The notes under the pieces: generated by a model | Seen by the model: the letters and a program-made list of their open reading frames with translations, nothing else | What the model was told of the DNA's origin: nothing | The model's database searches: none | Translations under genes and position numbers: made by a program | NCBI GenBank assembly: GCA_022841245.1 | Contig: JALHRW010000018.1 | Span: 1-42,389, forward strand | Length of the DNA: 42,389 nt | Origin: Planctomycetota bacterium | Lineage (GTDB): Bacteria; Planctomycetota; UBA11346 | Reading direction: 5' to 3' | In this document: positions 16,143 to 25,570 of the stretch, piece by piece | Layout: every line of letters starts with the position of its first letter | How positions within the stretch are numbered: the first letter of the stretch is position 1

Positions 16143-17282
16143 ATGCCGGACCTTGCTGCCATCACCGCACGGGCGACTGCCATCCGCCACGACCTGCACC
16201 GCCACCCCGAGCTGACCTGGCAGGAGCGGCGCACCGGTGGAGTGGTACGGGACGAACTGACCCATCTGGGCATCCCGTGGACCCCCTGCGCCGAGCACGG
16301 TGCCGTCGCCCGTCTCGCCGTCGGCCGCAGCGGCCGCCACGTCGCCTTCCGCGCCGACCTCGACGCCCTGCCGATCCACGAGACCACTGGTTGCGCCCAC
16401 CAGAGCACCATCCCAGGGCACATGCACGCCTGCGGCCACGACGGCCACACCGCCAGCCTGCTCGGCGCAGCGGCCTGGCTCAAGGCGCACGAGGCGTCGC
16501 TGCCCGGGCCGGTGACCCTGCTGTTCCAACCTGCCGAGGAGGGCGGCCACGGGGGCCGACGCATGGTCGAGGAAGGCTGCCTGGAGGGCATCGACGCGGT
16601 ATTCGGCTACCACAACTGGTCGGGGCTCCCGGCCGGCCATTTCGCCTGCCCGGACGGGCCGGTGATGGCGGCGAACGGCGAGTGGACGGCGCGCATCAGC
16701 GGCCGCGGCGGCCACGCTGCCAGCCCGCACGACTGCATCGATCCGGTGCTGGCCGGAGCGCAGTTCACCGTCCTGGCGCAGCAGCTGGTGTCGCGCCAGA
16801 CCGCGCCCCAGGAGGCTGCCGTGGTCTCGGTGACCATGTTCCACGCCGGCACCGCCGACAACGTCATCCCCGATACGGCCGAGCTGACCGGAACGGTGCG
16901 GGCCGCCACCACCGCGCGACGCGAAGCCCTGGTCGCCGGCCTGCGCCGCGTGCTCGATGCCGCCTGCGCCGCCGCCGGGGCGAGCGCGACGCTGACCTAC
17001 GAACCGACCTACCCGGCGACGGTCAACCACCCCGCCGAGGCGGCGCGTGCGCGCAACGCGCTCGACGGCATCCTCGGCGCCGGCCGCTGCATCACTGCCG
17101 GCATGCCGCTGATGGCGGCCGAGGATTTCAGCTATTACCTGCAGGCGAAGCCCGGCGCCTACATCCTGCTCGGCACCGGCCGGACCGAGCCCTGCCACAG
17201 CCCGCGCTTCGACTTCGACGACGGGCTGATTCCGGTGGCGATCAGGCTGTGGAGCAATCTCGCCGGCCTGTCATCGCGCTGA
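16143..17282 (+). CDS. M20D-family amidohydrolase
   Basis: Metal-dependent amidohydrolase of the hippurate / N-acyl amino acid hydrolase group (M20D), 379 residues and cytosolic. Likely metal ligands are C97 and H99 in HMHACGHDGHTA, E132/E133 in FQPAEEGG, H157 in GYHNWSGLP and the C-terminal histidine in PCHSPRFDFDD. The dimerisation domain insert is in place (residues about 175-290; GRGGHAASPHDCIDPVL). ATG 16143 is chosen for its AGGAA ribosome site; an earlier ATG at 16083 overlaps the pyrC start. Its 3' end overlaps the convergent M28 peptidase gene by 41 bases. The substrate cannot be predicted. Confidence 0.92.
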   Translation: MPDLAAITARATAIRHDLHRHPELTWQERRTGGVVRDELTHLGIPWTPCAEHGAVARLAVGRSGRHVAFRADLDALPIHETTGCAHQSTIPGHMHACGHDGHTASLLGAAAWLKAHEASLPGPVTLLFQPAEEGGHGGRRMVEEGCLEGIDAVFGYHNWSGLPAGHFACPDGPVMAANGEWTARISGRGGHAASPHDCIDPVLAGAQFTVLAQQLVSRQTAPQEAAVVSVTMFHAGTADNVIPDTAELTGTVRAATTARREALVAGLRRVLDAACAAAGASATLTYEPTYPATVNHPAEAARARNALDGILGAGRCITAGMPLMAAEDFSYYLQAKPGAYILLGTGRTEPCHSPRFDFDDGLIPVAIRLWSNLAGLSSR

Positions 17283-18093
17283 GCACCGCCCACGCCGCAT
17301 CGGTGGCGCGTGCCAGGCTGGCATAGTCGAGCGTCTCCGGCCGGTCGCTGGGCTTGTGGAAGCGGGGATTGCGGAAGCGGTCGGTGTCGCTGAGCGTCAC
17401 CACCGGCACACCGTGGTGATGGAACGATTCCTGGTCGCCCATCAGTTGCCAGGCCTGTCCAGGCCACCAGCAGCCGCGCACCGGCAGTCCGTGGCCCTGC
17501 GCAGCGTGCAGGCAGCGGCGTGCCAGGGCGCGATCGCGCCACGCCGCCTGCACGCAGAGGAAGTCGCCGCGCGAGCCGTGGACGTACGGCATCCACCACG
17601 CCGGCCAGGCCTGGCTGCCGGCCCGCGCATCGTAGCAGCCGAGCGCGTCGAGGATCAGCGCCGCGCGCAGCTCGCCGGGGCGCAGCCGGCAGGCATGGTG
17701 CCACGAGCCGCCGCGCTCGCGGCCCCAACGCATGCCCTCCTCATTGGCGAACAGTGCGATGCGCACGGTGCAGGACGGCGGCTCAGTGGCCAGACGCGCG
17801 GCGAGGGCGAGCAGCGCGGCGACCCCGCTGGCGTTGTCGTCAGCGCCCGGTGCATCGGCGACGTCCGGCACGCTGTCGTAGTGCGCCCCCAGCAGCACGG
17901 TGCCGGGCTGCTCACCGTGCACGTCAGCGAGGATGTTGCACATCGCACCGAAGGGCTCGCGGCGCGGGCTCAGACCGCTCGCGCTCAGACGCGCTTCCAG
18001 CCAATCTGCCGCTGCCGCCAGCGCCTCGGGACGGCCGGGATGCCGCGGGCCGATCGCGCCGGCGAGGTGCTCGGCGTCAGCGCGCAGGCTCAC
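17242..18093 (-). CDS. M28-family zinc peptidase
   Basis: Zinc aminopeptidase-like protein of family M28, about 283 residues. The metal-site blocks are GAHYDSVPDVADAPGADDN, LFANEEGMRWG (catalytic and ligand glutamates), LILDALGCYD and a late SFHHHGVPVVTLSDTD. I place the start at GTG 18093, giving a GTGA overlap with the permease stop; ATG 18102 or 18114 would add three or seven codons. No clear export signal is seen with the GTG start. It is the fourth gene of the zinc/manganese transporter operon, which suggests that metal supply and a metal-dependent peptidase are co-regulated. Substrate unknown. Confidence 0.88.
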   Translation of the reverse strand: MSLRADAEHLAGAIGPRHPGRPEALAAAADWLEARLSASGLSPRREPFGAMCNILADVHGEQPGTVLLGAHYDSVPDVADAPGADDNASGVAALLALAARLATEPPSCTVRIALFANEEGMRWGRERGGSWHHACRLRPGELRAALILDALGCYDARAGSQAWPAWWMPYVHGSRGDFLCVQAAWRDRALARRCLHAAQGHGLPVRGCWWPGQAWQLMGDQESFHHHGVPVVTLSDTDRFRNPRFHKPSDRPETLDYASLARATDAAWAVLSAMTGRRDCSTA

Positions 18094-18899
18094 GACCGCC
18101 ATGATGGCGGCCATAGCCACGACAGCACCATCGCGCCACCAAGCAGCGCGACGGCGACCTGGCCCGGCGGCAGATCCGCGGACCAGGCGATGGCGTAGCC
18201 GGCGGTGACGCAGACTTCGGCGATCAGCACCGCCACCCACGGCACCCAGGCGAGACGGCGCGCGAAGCGTCGTGCCGCCAACGCCGGCAGCACCAGCAGG
18301 GCGGTGGTGAGCAGCGAGCCGGAGAGCTGCAGGGAGGCGGCGAGCAGCAGCGCGAGCAGCAACGCCGACAGCGCCCCGACCACGCCGGGCTTCACCCCCT
18401 GCAGGCGGGCGAGACGCGGCTCCCAGGCGGCGACCAGCACGCGGCGCCCGAATACGACGGTGACCACCGCAACCGCCACGGCGGCGGCGATGGCGACTCC
18501 GGCCGAGCCCCACGCGGCGCCGAGCAGCGAGGGTGAGGTCAGGTTGGCCAGACGTTCCAGCCCGCCGGCATTGCCGGCGAGCAGCAGCATGGTCAGCGCC
18601 CCACCGGCGAGGATCATCGAGGCCGCGACCGCTTCGGGCCGCTCGCGTGCCGGCGGGCGCTGCGCCAGCACGGTGGCCGCCGCGATGGCGACGAAGGCCC
18701 ACACCGCCGGCGCGCCCAGGCCGAAGGCGATGGCGGCGGCGAAGCCGACCGCGCCCATCTGGACCAGACCGGTGCCGAGCAGCGCCTGCTCGCGCGCCAC
18801 CACCGGGATGCCGGCCAGCGGCAAGGCCACGGCCATGGCCCAGCCGACGACATAGCTGGCGCCGAACAGTTCCCAGCCGTCTGCCAGCCAGGCCATCAT
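18090..18899 (-). CDS. znuB: Zn/Mn ABC transporter permease (ZnuB-like)
   Basis: Membrane subunit of an ABC-3 family metal importer, 269 residues with about seven or eight hydrophobic segments. Recognisable parts are VVAREQALLGTGLVQMGAVG near residue 35, SMILAGGALTMLLLAGNAG, and the cytoplasmic region GVKPGVVGALSALLLALLLA followed by SLQLSGSLLTTALLVLPALA. It starts at ATG 18899, overlapping the ATPase stop as ATGA. Zinc is suggested by the histidine loop of the binding protein, though manganese cannot be excluded. Confidence 0.85.
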   Translation of the reverse strand: MMAWLADGWELFGASYVVGWAMAVALPLAGIPVVAREQALLGTGLVQMGAVGFAAAIAFGLGAPAVWAFVAIAAATVLAQRPPARERPEAVAASMILAGGALTMLLLAGNAGGLERLANLTSPSLLGAAWGSAGVAIAAAVAVAVVTVVFGRRVLVAAWEPRLARLQGVKPGVVGALSALLLALLLAASLQLSGSLLTTALLVLPALAARRFARRLAWVPWVAVLIAEVCVTAGYAIAWSADLPPGQVAVALLGGAMVLSWLWPPSWRS

Positions 18900-19543
18900 G
18901 GCGGCTCCACCACGAAGGCGCCGGCGCTGATGCGTACCCGGCCGGCCTGGCGCGCAGCCGGTGGCAGGTGCGCGACGCACAGCACTGCCGCGCCGGCCTG
19001 GCGCCGCTCCTCGACCGCCGCCAGGCAGCGCGCCGTGCTGTCGGCATCGAGGTGGTTGAACGGCTCGTCGAGCACCAGCAGGGCGGGATGCCGGGCCAGG
19101 GCGCGGGCGACGCGGGCGCGCTGGCGCTGGCCGCCGGACAACGACCAGTAGCTGGCCCACGCATCGAGTCCGACCGCCTCGGCGGCCGCCTCGACCGCCC
19201 CGATATCGCGCCGGCCGCTGCCGGCCTGGCCCAGGCCGAGATAATCGGCGACCGACAGCGGCAGAGTCGGCAGCAGTTCGTCGAGCTGCAGCACCGTGCC
19301 GAGCCCGCTGCCGTCATTGACCCACGGATGCACGGTCAGCCGGCCGGCCAGCGGCGGCAACTCGCCAAGCAGGGTCGAGAGCAAGGTGGTCTTGCCGCTG
19401 CCGTTGTCGCCTTCGATCCACCACCACGACGAGGGGCGCACGGTCCAGTCGAGGCCGCTGGCGAAGGTGCGCGAGCCGCGCCCGATCGCCAGGCCCTCGG
19501 TGCGCAGCAGCACGCTCTCCTCGATGTCGCCATGGACCTGCAC
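18896..19543 (-). CDS. znuC: Zn/Mn ABC transporter ATPase (ZnuC-like)
   Basis: ATP-binding subunit, 215 residues. Walker A is GDNGSGKTT (residues 45-53), the signature is LSGGQRQR (135-142), Walker B is LLVLDEP (155-161) with an aspartate loop NHLDAD, and the H-loop lies in CVAHLPP. It is at the short end for ZnuC proteins. The gene lies 23 bases after the binding-protein gene and overlaps the permease start, so all three form one operon. Confidence 0.9.
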   Translation of the reverse strand: MQVHGDIEESVLLRTEGLAIGRGSRTFASGLDWTVRPSSWWWIEGDNGSGKTTLLSTLLGELPPLAGRLTVHPWVNDGSGLGTVLQLDELLPTLPLSVADYLGLGQAGSGRRDIGAVEAAAEAVGLDAWASYWSLSGGQRQRARVARALARHPALLVLDEPFNHLDADSTARCLAAVEERRQAGAAVLCVAHLPPAARQAGRVRISAGAFVVEPP

Positions 19544-19566
19544 GGCCGGAGGATCGCGCTATCCGC

Positions 19567-20598
19567 TCAGGGCGCCAGGGCCTTGACCAGGGCCTGGATG
19601 TCGGCGTCGATCCAGGCGAGGTAGTCGTCGGTGCCGGGCAACGCGCCGGCCTGGTGCGCCAGCACCGCCACCTGCACGCCGACCTTCTCCGCCAGCAGGT
19701 CGATCGCCTTGCGGTTCGCGTAGGGCGAGGTGAGAATGGCCCGCACCGCGTCCTCGCGCAGATGGCCGGTGAGCTCGGCGAGGCGGCGTGCCGACGGGGC
19801 GACACCCGGCTCCGGCTCGATCAGCAGGACGATGCGCAAACCGAAGCGCCGTGCCAGGTAGGGATAGAGGTCATGGTCGGCGGCCAGGGCCGCATCGCGA
19901 TGCGCCGCCAGCGCGCCCCACCAGCCGCCGAGCTTCCCGGCCAGCCCCTGCTGGGCGAGCCAGGTGTTCAGCGCGCCGCGATCGTCGAGATCGATGAGCG
20001 TCGCGCCGTCGGCCTTCGCCGCCACCTCGGCCCCGGCGAGGGCGATGGTCAGTGCGGACTGGAAGGAGGCGAGACGGGCGGAGAACTGCGGACCCGACTG
20101 CGGCCGGAAGGCGGACAGGCGCTCGGCAAGCTGACCGGCGAAGACGTAGCCGACCGCCGGATCGAGCAGGCAGTGCGGATTGCCGGCTCCGTGCTGATGC
20201 TCGTCCTCGCCGCCGCCGCCGTGATCGTGCTCGTCCTTGGGGATGGCGTTGACCCCGATCGGTCGCCGCACCGACTTCTGCGCCTGCAGGTGCCCACCCT
20301 GGTCGTCGCGGATGCGCGGGTTGGCCGCGTTCTCGCGCAACGGCTTCAGCCAGTGCTCCTCCAGGCCGAAGCCGGTCGAGACCAGCAGATCGGCGCGCGC
20401 CAGTTCGACGGTGAAGCTCGGCCGCGCCTCGACGTGGTGCGGATCGTCGCCCGGTCGGGCCAGCACGGTCACCGCGACATCCTCGCCGCCGATCGCGCGG
20501 ACGATGGCGCCGAGCTCGGGGACGGTCGCGACGACGCGCAGCGGTTCGACCGCATGCAGGGCGACGCCGGCGAGGACGAGCAGGAGCGATCGGAACAT
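19567..20598 (-). CDS. znuA: Zn/Mn ABC transporter substrate-binding protein (ZnuA-like)
   Basis: Cluster 9 (cluster A-I) metal-binding protein, 343 residues, with a signal peptide (MFRSLLLVLAGVALHA). Metal ligands include the family DPHHVE (H54, H55) and likely H142 (NPHCLLDP). Between them lies a charged histidine-rich loop, KDEHDHGGGGEDEHQHG (residues 121-137; H124, H126, H134, H136), the hallmark of zinc-specific ZnuA proteins. The ribosome site AAGGA is seven to eight bases before the ATG. The upstream AT-rich region contains a Fur/Zur-like palindrome, so repression by metal is likely. Confidence 0.93.
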   Translation of the reverse strand: MFRSLLLVLAGVALHAVEPLRVVATVPELGAIVRAIGGEDVAVTVLARPGDDPHHVEARPSFTVELARADLLVSTGFGLEEHWLKPLRENAANPRIRDDQGGHLQAQKSVRRPIGVNAIPKDEHDHGGGGEDEHQHGAGNPHCLLDPAVGYVFAGQLAERLSAFRPQSGPQFSARLASFQSALTIALAGAEVAAKADGATLIDLDDRGALNTWLAQQGLAGKLGGWWGALAAHRDAALAADHDLYPYLARRFGLRIVLLIEPEPGVAPSARRLAELTGHLREDAVRAILTSPYANRKAIDLLAEKVGVQVAVLAHQAGALPGTDDYLAWIDADIQALVKALAP

Positions 20599-20607
20599 GG
20601 CGATCCT

Positions 20608-20637
20608 TGTAATAATGATAACTTACTCGCAATAAGA
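20608..20637. promoter_or_regulatory. Fur/Zur-like operator in the znuA-rlmK gap
   Basis: AATAATGATAACTTA (20611-20625) matches the Fur box GATAATGATAATCATTATC well at its left and centre. GTAATAATGATAAC (20609-20622) is a quasi-palindrome. It is an AT-rich island in GC-rich DNA, 10-20 bases before the znuA start. A Fur-family regulator is not in the window. Confidence 0.6.
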
Positions 20638-20676
20638 AAGACGCCGTCGCGCCATCATCAGCGACACACTGCCGCC

Positions 20677-21574
<898 letters not shown>

Positions 21575-21576
<2 letters not shown>

Positions 21577-21602
21577 GACCGCGGGCTTCAGCCCGCGTCG
21601 AG
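21575..21602. repeat. Single GCGGGCTTCAGCCCGC repeat unit
   Basis: AGGACCGCGGGCTTCAGCCC and on repeats the unit at 4280-4306 almost base for base, touching the rlmK stop codon. Its palindrome could act as a 3' hairpin for rlmK. The heptanucleotide array follows at once. Confidence 0.85.
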
Positions 21603-21606
21603 GAGA

Positions 21607-21718
21607 CCAGCGACCAGCGACCAGCGACCAGCGGCCAGCGGCCAGCGGCCAGCGGCCAGCGGCCAGCGGCCAGCGGCCAGCGGCCAGCGGCCAGCAGCCA
21701 GCGGCCAGCAGCCACCAG
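21607..21718. repeat. Heptanucleotide tandem array (CCAGCGG)n, 16 units
   Basis: Sixteen consecutive 7-base units: three CCAGCGA, nine CCAGCGG, then a mix of CCAGCAG and CCAGCGG ending in CCACCAG. It fills the convergent gap between rlmK and the antiporter gene and stops at the base before the antiporter stop codon. The same array type occurs at 42304-42389. There are no spacers, so it is not a CRISPR array. Confidence 0.95.
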
Positions 21719-23422
21719 TCACCCCACCGCCGTCTCAATCAACGTCTTGCGGATCCCGGCTCGCGTCTGCTCCACCGTCTCCGGATCCGCCCCTGCTGCA
21801 TCAAGCACGGCCTCGGTCAGCGTGATCGCCACCTCCCCTTCGCCCGCGACGACCACTTCAGCACCCAGGCGTCGCAGTTCCTCGACCTCGCGCAGGTGCG
21901 AGCAGCGGACCATGACGCGCAGATCCGGCCGACGGGCGCGCGCCAGGCGCACCACCTCGCCAGGCTCGGGCATGTCGCTGCTGATGATCAGCGACGCCGC
22001 CTGGTCGAGGCCAGCCTCGGCCAGCGTCTCCGCGCGCTTGGCATCGCCATACACCGCATTGCTCCCTTCTTTGCGCAGCTTTCGCACCGTGCCCAGATTC
22101 ATCTCCACCACCGCGACCGGGATCTGGCGCGAGCGCAGGGCCTTGACCACGTGCTGGCCGACCGGCCCGTAGCCGATGACGACGCAGCGGTGGTCACCGG
22201 CCGGCTCGCCCGCCGCCAACGGCGTGGGAGCAACTGCAGACGGAGATGTCGCCAGCCGCCGGCACCACCGATACAGGGCCGGATTGATCGCGATGGTGAT
22301 CATCGCCACCGCCACCAGCGTGTGCCAGGCGGAGTCGTCGATCAGGCCGAGGGCCTTGGCGCCGGTGCCCAGGATGAAGGTGAACTCGCCGATCTGGCCG
22401 AGCGACATGCCGACCGGCAGGGCCACCGCCCAGGGCCTGCGCGCCACGAGCACCACGGCGATGGCGGCGAGCGGCTTGCCCACCACCACGATGGCGAGCA
22501 CAGCCAGGATCTTGAACGGTTCGGCGAACAGGTGGCTGGGATCGAAGAGCATGCCGACCGAGACGAAGAACAGCACGGCGAAGGCATCGCGCATCGGCAA
22601 CGCGTCCCCGGCAGCCCGGGCGGCGAACTCGGTCCGGCTGACGACCAGTCCGGCGAGGAAGGCGCCGAGCGCCATCGAGACGCCGAACGCGAGCGCCGAA
22701 CCGACCGCCACACCCAGGGCGATGGCCAGCACGGCGAGGGTGAACAGCTCGGTCGAACGGGTCCCGGCGATGCGCTCCAGGAACCATGGGATGACCTTTC
22801 CGCCCAGGACCATGACCAGCACGACGCACGCGACCACCTTGGCCAGGGCGATGCCCATGGCTGCAGACGGCGAGGTCGCGCCGTCAGCCGGTGACGCCGC
22901 GTCCAGGCCGGCGAGAACGGGAAGCATGACCAGCAGGCCGATGGTGAGCAGATCCTCGACCACGACCCAGCCGACGGCGATGTGGCCGGTCTGGGTATGG
23001 AGGTCGCGGTTCTCGGTCAGCACGCGTACGAGAACCACGGTGCTGGCGACCGAGATGGCCATGCCGACGACCATGGCCGAGGTCCACGAGAGGCCCATGA
23101 GATGGAGGGCGACCCCGGCCATCACCGTGCTGGCGGCGCTCTGCACGACAGCGCCAGGCACCGCGACCCGCCACACGGCGAGCAGCTCGTGGAGGTGGAA
23201 GCGCAAGCCCACGCCGAACATCAGCAGCATGATGCCGATCTCGGCGAACTGCTCGGCCACCTCGCGGCTGGCGACGAAGCCCGGCGTGAACGGCCCGACC
23301 GCGATGCCGGCCAGCAGGTAACCGATGATCGGGGTCAAACCGATGCGCTGGGCGAGGAAGCCGAGGACCAGGGCGGCAGCGAGGCCGCCCGAGAAGGTCA
23401 GGATGACGTCGTGGCTGATCAC
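21719..23422 (-). CDS. CPA2-family cation:proton antiporter with TrkA-N domain (KefB-like)
   Basis: Inner-membrane monovalent cation/proton antiporter of the KefB/KefC/YbaL type, about 567 residues. The membrane domain (residues about 1-390, 12 or so helices) has TPIIGYLLAGIAVGPFTPG, FAEIGIMLLMFGVGLRF, ASTVVLVRVLTEN and MSLGQIGEFTFILG. The cytosolic TrkA-N (RCK) domain starts near residue 415 with VVIGYGPVGQHVVKAL and has YGDAKRAETLAEAGLDQA. GTG 23422 is chosen, because upstream codons overlap the end of the MetB-type gene without family similarity. It follows that gene by 49 bases and may be the last gene of the sulfur operon. Whether thiol conjugates regulate it, as glutathione does for KefB, is unknown. 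Confidence 0.9.
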   Translation of the reverse strand: MISHDVILTFSGGLAAALVLGFLAQRIGLTPIIGYLLAGIAVGPFTPGFVASREVAEQFAEIGIMLLMFGVGLRFHLHELLAVWRVAVPGAVVQSAASTVMAGVALHLMGLSWTSAMVVGMAISVASTVVLVRVLTENRDLHTQTGHIAVGWVVVEDLLTIGLLVMLPVLAGLDAASPADGATSPSAAMGIALAKVVACVVLVMVLGGKVIPWFLERIAGTRSTELFTLAVLAIALGVAVGSALAFGVSMALGAFLAGLVVSRTEFAARAAGDALPMRDAFAVLFFVSVGMLFDPSHLFAEPFKILAVLAIVVVGKPLAAIAVVLVARRPWAVALPVGMSLGQIGEFTFILGTGAKALGLIDDSAWHTLVAVAMITIAINPALYRWCRRLATSPSAVAPTPLAAGEPAGDHRCVVIGYGPVGQHVVKALRSRQIPVAVVEMNLGTVRKLRKEGSNAVYGDAKRAETLAEAGLDQAASLIISSDMPEPGEVVRLARARRPDLRVMVRCSHLREVEELRRLGAEVVVAGEGEVAITLTEAVLDAAGADPETVEQTRAGIRKTLIETAVG

Positions 23423-23471
23423 CGCGGCACTATGCGGCGGGCCAGCCTCGGGCAAATCCAGATCGCCGAAG

Positions 23472-24608
23472 TCAGCGCAGCGCTTGCGCCAGGTCGGCTT
23501 CCAGGTCTTCGGCATCCTCGATGCCGACCGAGATGCGGATGAGGTCCTCGGTGATGCCGACGCGACGACGGACCTCCTCGGGCATCGACACGTGGGTCAT
23601 GGTCCACGGGTGCTCGATGAGCGACTCGACACCGCCGAGGCTTTCGGCGAGGACGAACAGCTTGGTCGAGGTCAGCAGGCGGCGGGCCGCCTCGTTGCCG
23701 CCCTTGAGACGGAAGCTGAAGGTGCCACCGCCGCCCGTCATCTGGCGCTTGGCCAGGGCGTGCTGCGGATGGCTCTCCAGCCACGGATGCAGGACCTGCG
23801 ACACCGCCGGATGGCGCTCGAGCCAGCGCGCCAAGCGCACGGCGTTATCGTGGTGCGCCTTCATGCGCAGCGGCAGGGTCTTCAGGCCGCGCATGACCAG
23901 ATAGCAGTCGTGCGGCGCCTGCGGCACGCCGAGGGCGTTCTGCAGGAAGCCGATGCGCTCGGCCAGTTGCGCGTCCTTGACCACCACGCCGCCGCCGACC
24001 ACGTCGCTGTGCCCGTTGATGTACTTGGTGGTCGAGTGCAGGGCGATGTCGATGCCGAGGTCGAGCGGGCGCTGGAAGAACGGCGAGAGGAAGGTGTTGT
24101 CGCAGACGCTGAGCACGCCCTTGGCCTTGCACGTCGTGGCCAAGGCGGCGAGGTCGAGCAGGTTCATCAGCGGATTGGTCGGCGACTCCAGCCATACCAT
24201 CTTGGTGTTCGGCTTCAGCACCTTGACCAGGGCAGCCGGGTCGCGCAGGTCGGCGAAGTCGACCTGCACACCCATGCGCGCCGTCACGCTGGTGATCAGG
24301 CGGTAGGTGCCGCCATAGAGATCGTCATGGACGACCAGGTGGTCGCCAGCGGAGAGCAGCGCCAGGGTGGCGCTCTCGGCCGCCATGCCGGTGGCGTAGG
24401 CGAAGCCGCGCACCCCGCCTTCGAGAGCGGCAAGCGCGTCCTCCAGGGCCTGACGCGTCGGATTGCCGCTGCGGCTGTAGTCGAAGCGCCGTGGTTTGCC
24501 GAAGTCGGCGAAGCTGTAGGTGCTGCTGAGGTAGAGCGGCGGCATCACCGCACCGTGCTCGGCGTCGGGATGGACGCCGGCATGGACGCACTGGGTCGCG
24601 AACTTCAC
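23472..24608 (-). CDS. Cystathionine gamma-synthase / beta- or gamma-lyase family enzyme
   Basis: PLP enzyme of the Cys/Met metabolism family, 378 residues. [64 protein letters not shown] and [16 protein letters not shown] with PLP lysine K195 are conserved. Sequence alone does not separate MetB (synthase) from MetC/CGL (lyase), as this subgroup includes both. The GTG start overlaps the cysK stop as GTGA. Next to cysK and metY it could form cystathionine from cysteine, or return sulfur from methionine to cysteine. Confidence 0.9.
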   Translation of the reverse strand: MKFATQCVHAGVHPDAEHGAVMPPLYLSSTYSFADFGKPRRFDYSRSGNPTRQALEDALAALEGGVRGFAYATGMAAESATLALLSAGDHLVVHDDLYGGTYRLITSVTARMGVQVDFADLRDPAALVKVLKPNTKMVWLESPTNPLMNLLDLAALATTCKAKGVLSVCDNTFLSPFFQRPLDLGIDIALHSTTKYINGHSDVVGGGVVVKDAQLAERIGFLQNALGVPQAPHDCYLVMRGLKTLPLRMKAHHDNAVRLARWLERHPAVSQVLHPWLESHPQHALAKRQMTGGGGTFSFRLKGGNEAARRLLTSTKLFVLAESLGGVESLIEHPWTMTHVSMPEEVRRRVGITEDLIRISVGIEDAEDLEADLAQALR

Positions 24609-25561
24609 GCCCCGACACCTTCGAACAGCACGGTCGAGAGGTAGCGCTCGCCCGCATCCGGCAGGATGGCGACGATCGTCTTGCCGGCGAACTCCGGCAG
24701 CTTGGCCAGGCGGACGGCGGCGAGAGCGGCGGCCCCGCAGCTGATGCCACAGATGATGCCCTCCTCCTTGGCCAGGCGCTTGGCCATGTTGATCGCCTCG
24801 TCGTCGCCGACCTGCTCAATGCGATCGATCAGCGACAGGTCGACGATTTCGGGGATGAAGTTGGCGCCGATGCCCTGGATCTTGTGACGACCCGGGGTCA
24901 GGGCCTGGCCGGCCTTCTTCTGAGTGAGAATCGGGTTGGTCACCGGTTCGACCGCCACCGAGACGAGCGGAGCACCCTTGGTCTTCTTCCAGAAGCGGCT
25001 GATGCCGGTGATGGTGCCGCCGGTGCCGACGCCGGCGACCAGGACGTCCATCTTGCCGGCGGTGTCATCCCAGATCTCCGGGCCAGTGGTGTCGTGGTGG
25101 ATCTGCGGATTGGCCGGATTCTTGAACTGCTGCGGCAGGAAGTAGCGCGACGGGTCGCTGGCGAGGATCTCCTCGGCCTTGCGCACCGCGCCGGCCATGC
25201 CCTCGGTGCCGGGGGTCAGCACCAGCTTGGCGCCGAATGCGGCCAGCACGCGGCGGCGCTCGATCGACATGGTCTCGGGCATGGTCAGGGTGATCGGGTA
25301 GCCGCGCGCCGCAGCGACGAACGCCAGGGCGATGCCGGTGTTGCCGGAGGTCGGCTCGACGATCTCCATGCCGGCCTTCAGCACGCCGCGCTTCTCGGCG
25401 TCCCAGATCATCGCGGCGCCGATGCGGCACTTCACCGAGTAGGCCGGATTGCGCCCCTCGATCTTGGCCAGGACGGTGGCCTTGGCCCCATCGGTGACGC
25501 GGTTGAGGCGGACCAGCGGGGTCTTGCCGATGGAGAGGGAATTGTCGGTGTAGATGGGCAT
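24605..25561 (-). CDS. cysK: Cysteine synthase (O-acetylserine sulfhydrylase)
   Basis: PLP enzyme making cysteine from O-acetylserine and sulfide, 318 residues. Key features are the early [11 protein letters not shown] lysine K44 in [15 protein letters not shown], the substrate loop [12 protein letters not shown], the phosphate loop [10 protein letters not shown] and [10 protein letters not shown], where the PLP pyridine serine lies. The tail [12 protein letters not shown] is typical of CysK. It is the middle of three consecutive sulfhydrylation/transsulfuration genes: nine bases after metY and overlapping the metB-type start by four. A CysO-like carrier at 5816-6091 might be an alternative sulfur donor for a related enzyme, but this protein looks like ordinary CysK. 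Confidence 0.95.
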   Translation of the reverse strand: MPIYTDNSLSIGKTPLVRLNRVTDGAKATVLAKIEGRNPAYSVKCRIGAAMIWDAEKRGVLKAGMEIVEPTSGNTGIALAFVAAARGYPITLTMPETMSIERRRVLAAFGAKLVLTPGTEGMAGAVRKAEEILASDPSRYFLPQQFKNPANPQIHHDTTGPEIWDDTAGKMDVLVAGVGTGGTITGISRFWKKTKGAPLVSVAVEPVTNPILTQKKAGQALTPGRHKIQGIGANFIPEIVDLSLIDRIEQVGDDEAINMAKRLAKEEGIICGISCGAAALAAVRLAKLPEFAGKTIVAILPDAGERYLSTVLFEGVGA

Positions 25562-25570
25562 GTGCTGTCC

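Noticed and set aside
14756-17326. 856-codon plus-strand open frame
   Set aside because: It is antisense to pyrC and then out of frame with the M20D gene; low-complexity Arg/Gly/Ala/His composition marks a high-GC shadow.
21607-21718. CCAGCGG array as a CRISPR array or a coding repeat
   Set aside because: There are no unique spacers, the unit is seven bases, and there is no cas gene; the Trp/Ala/Leu-rich translations are artefacts.
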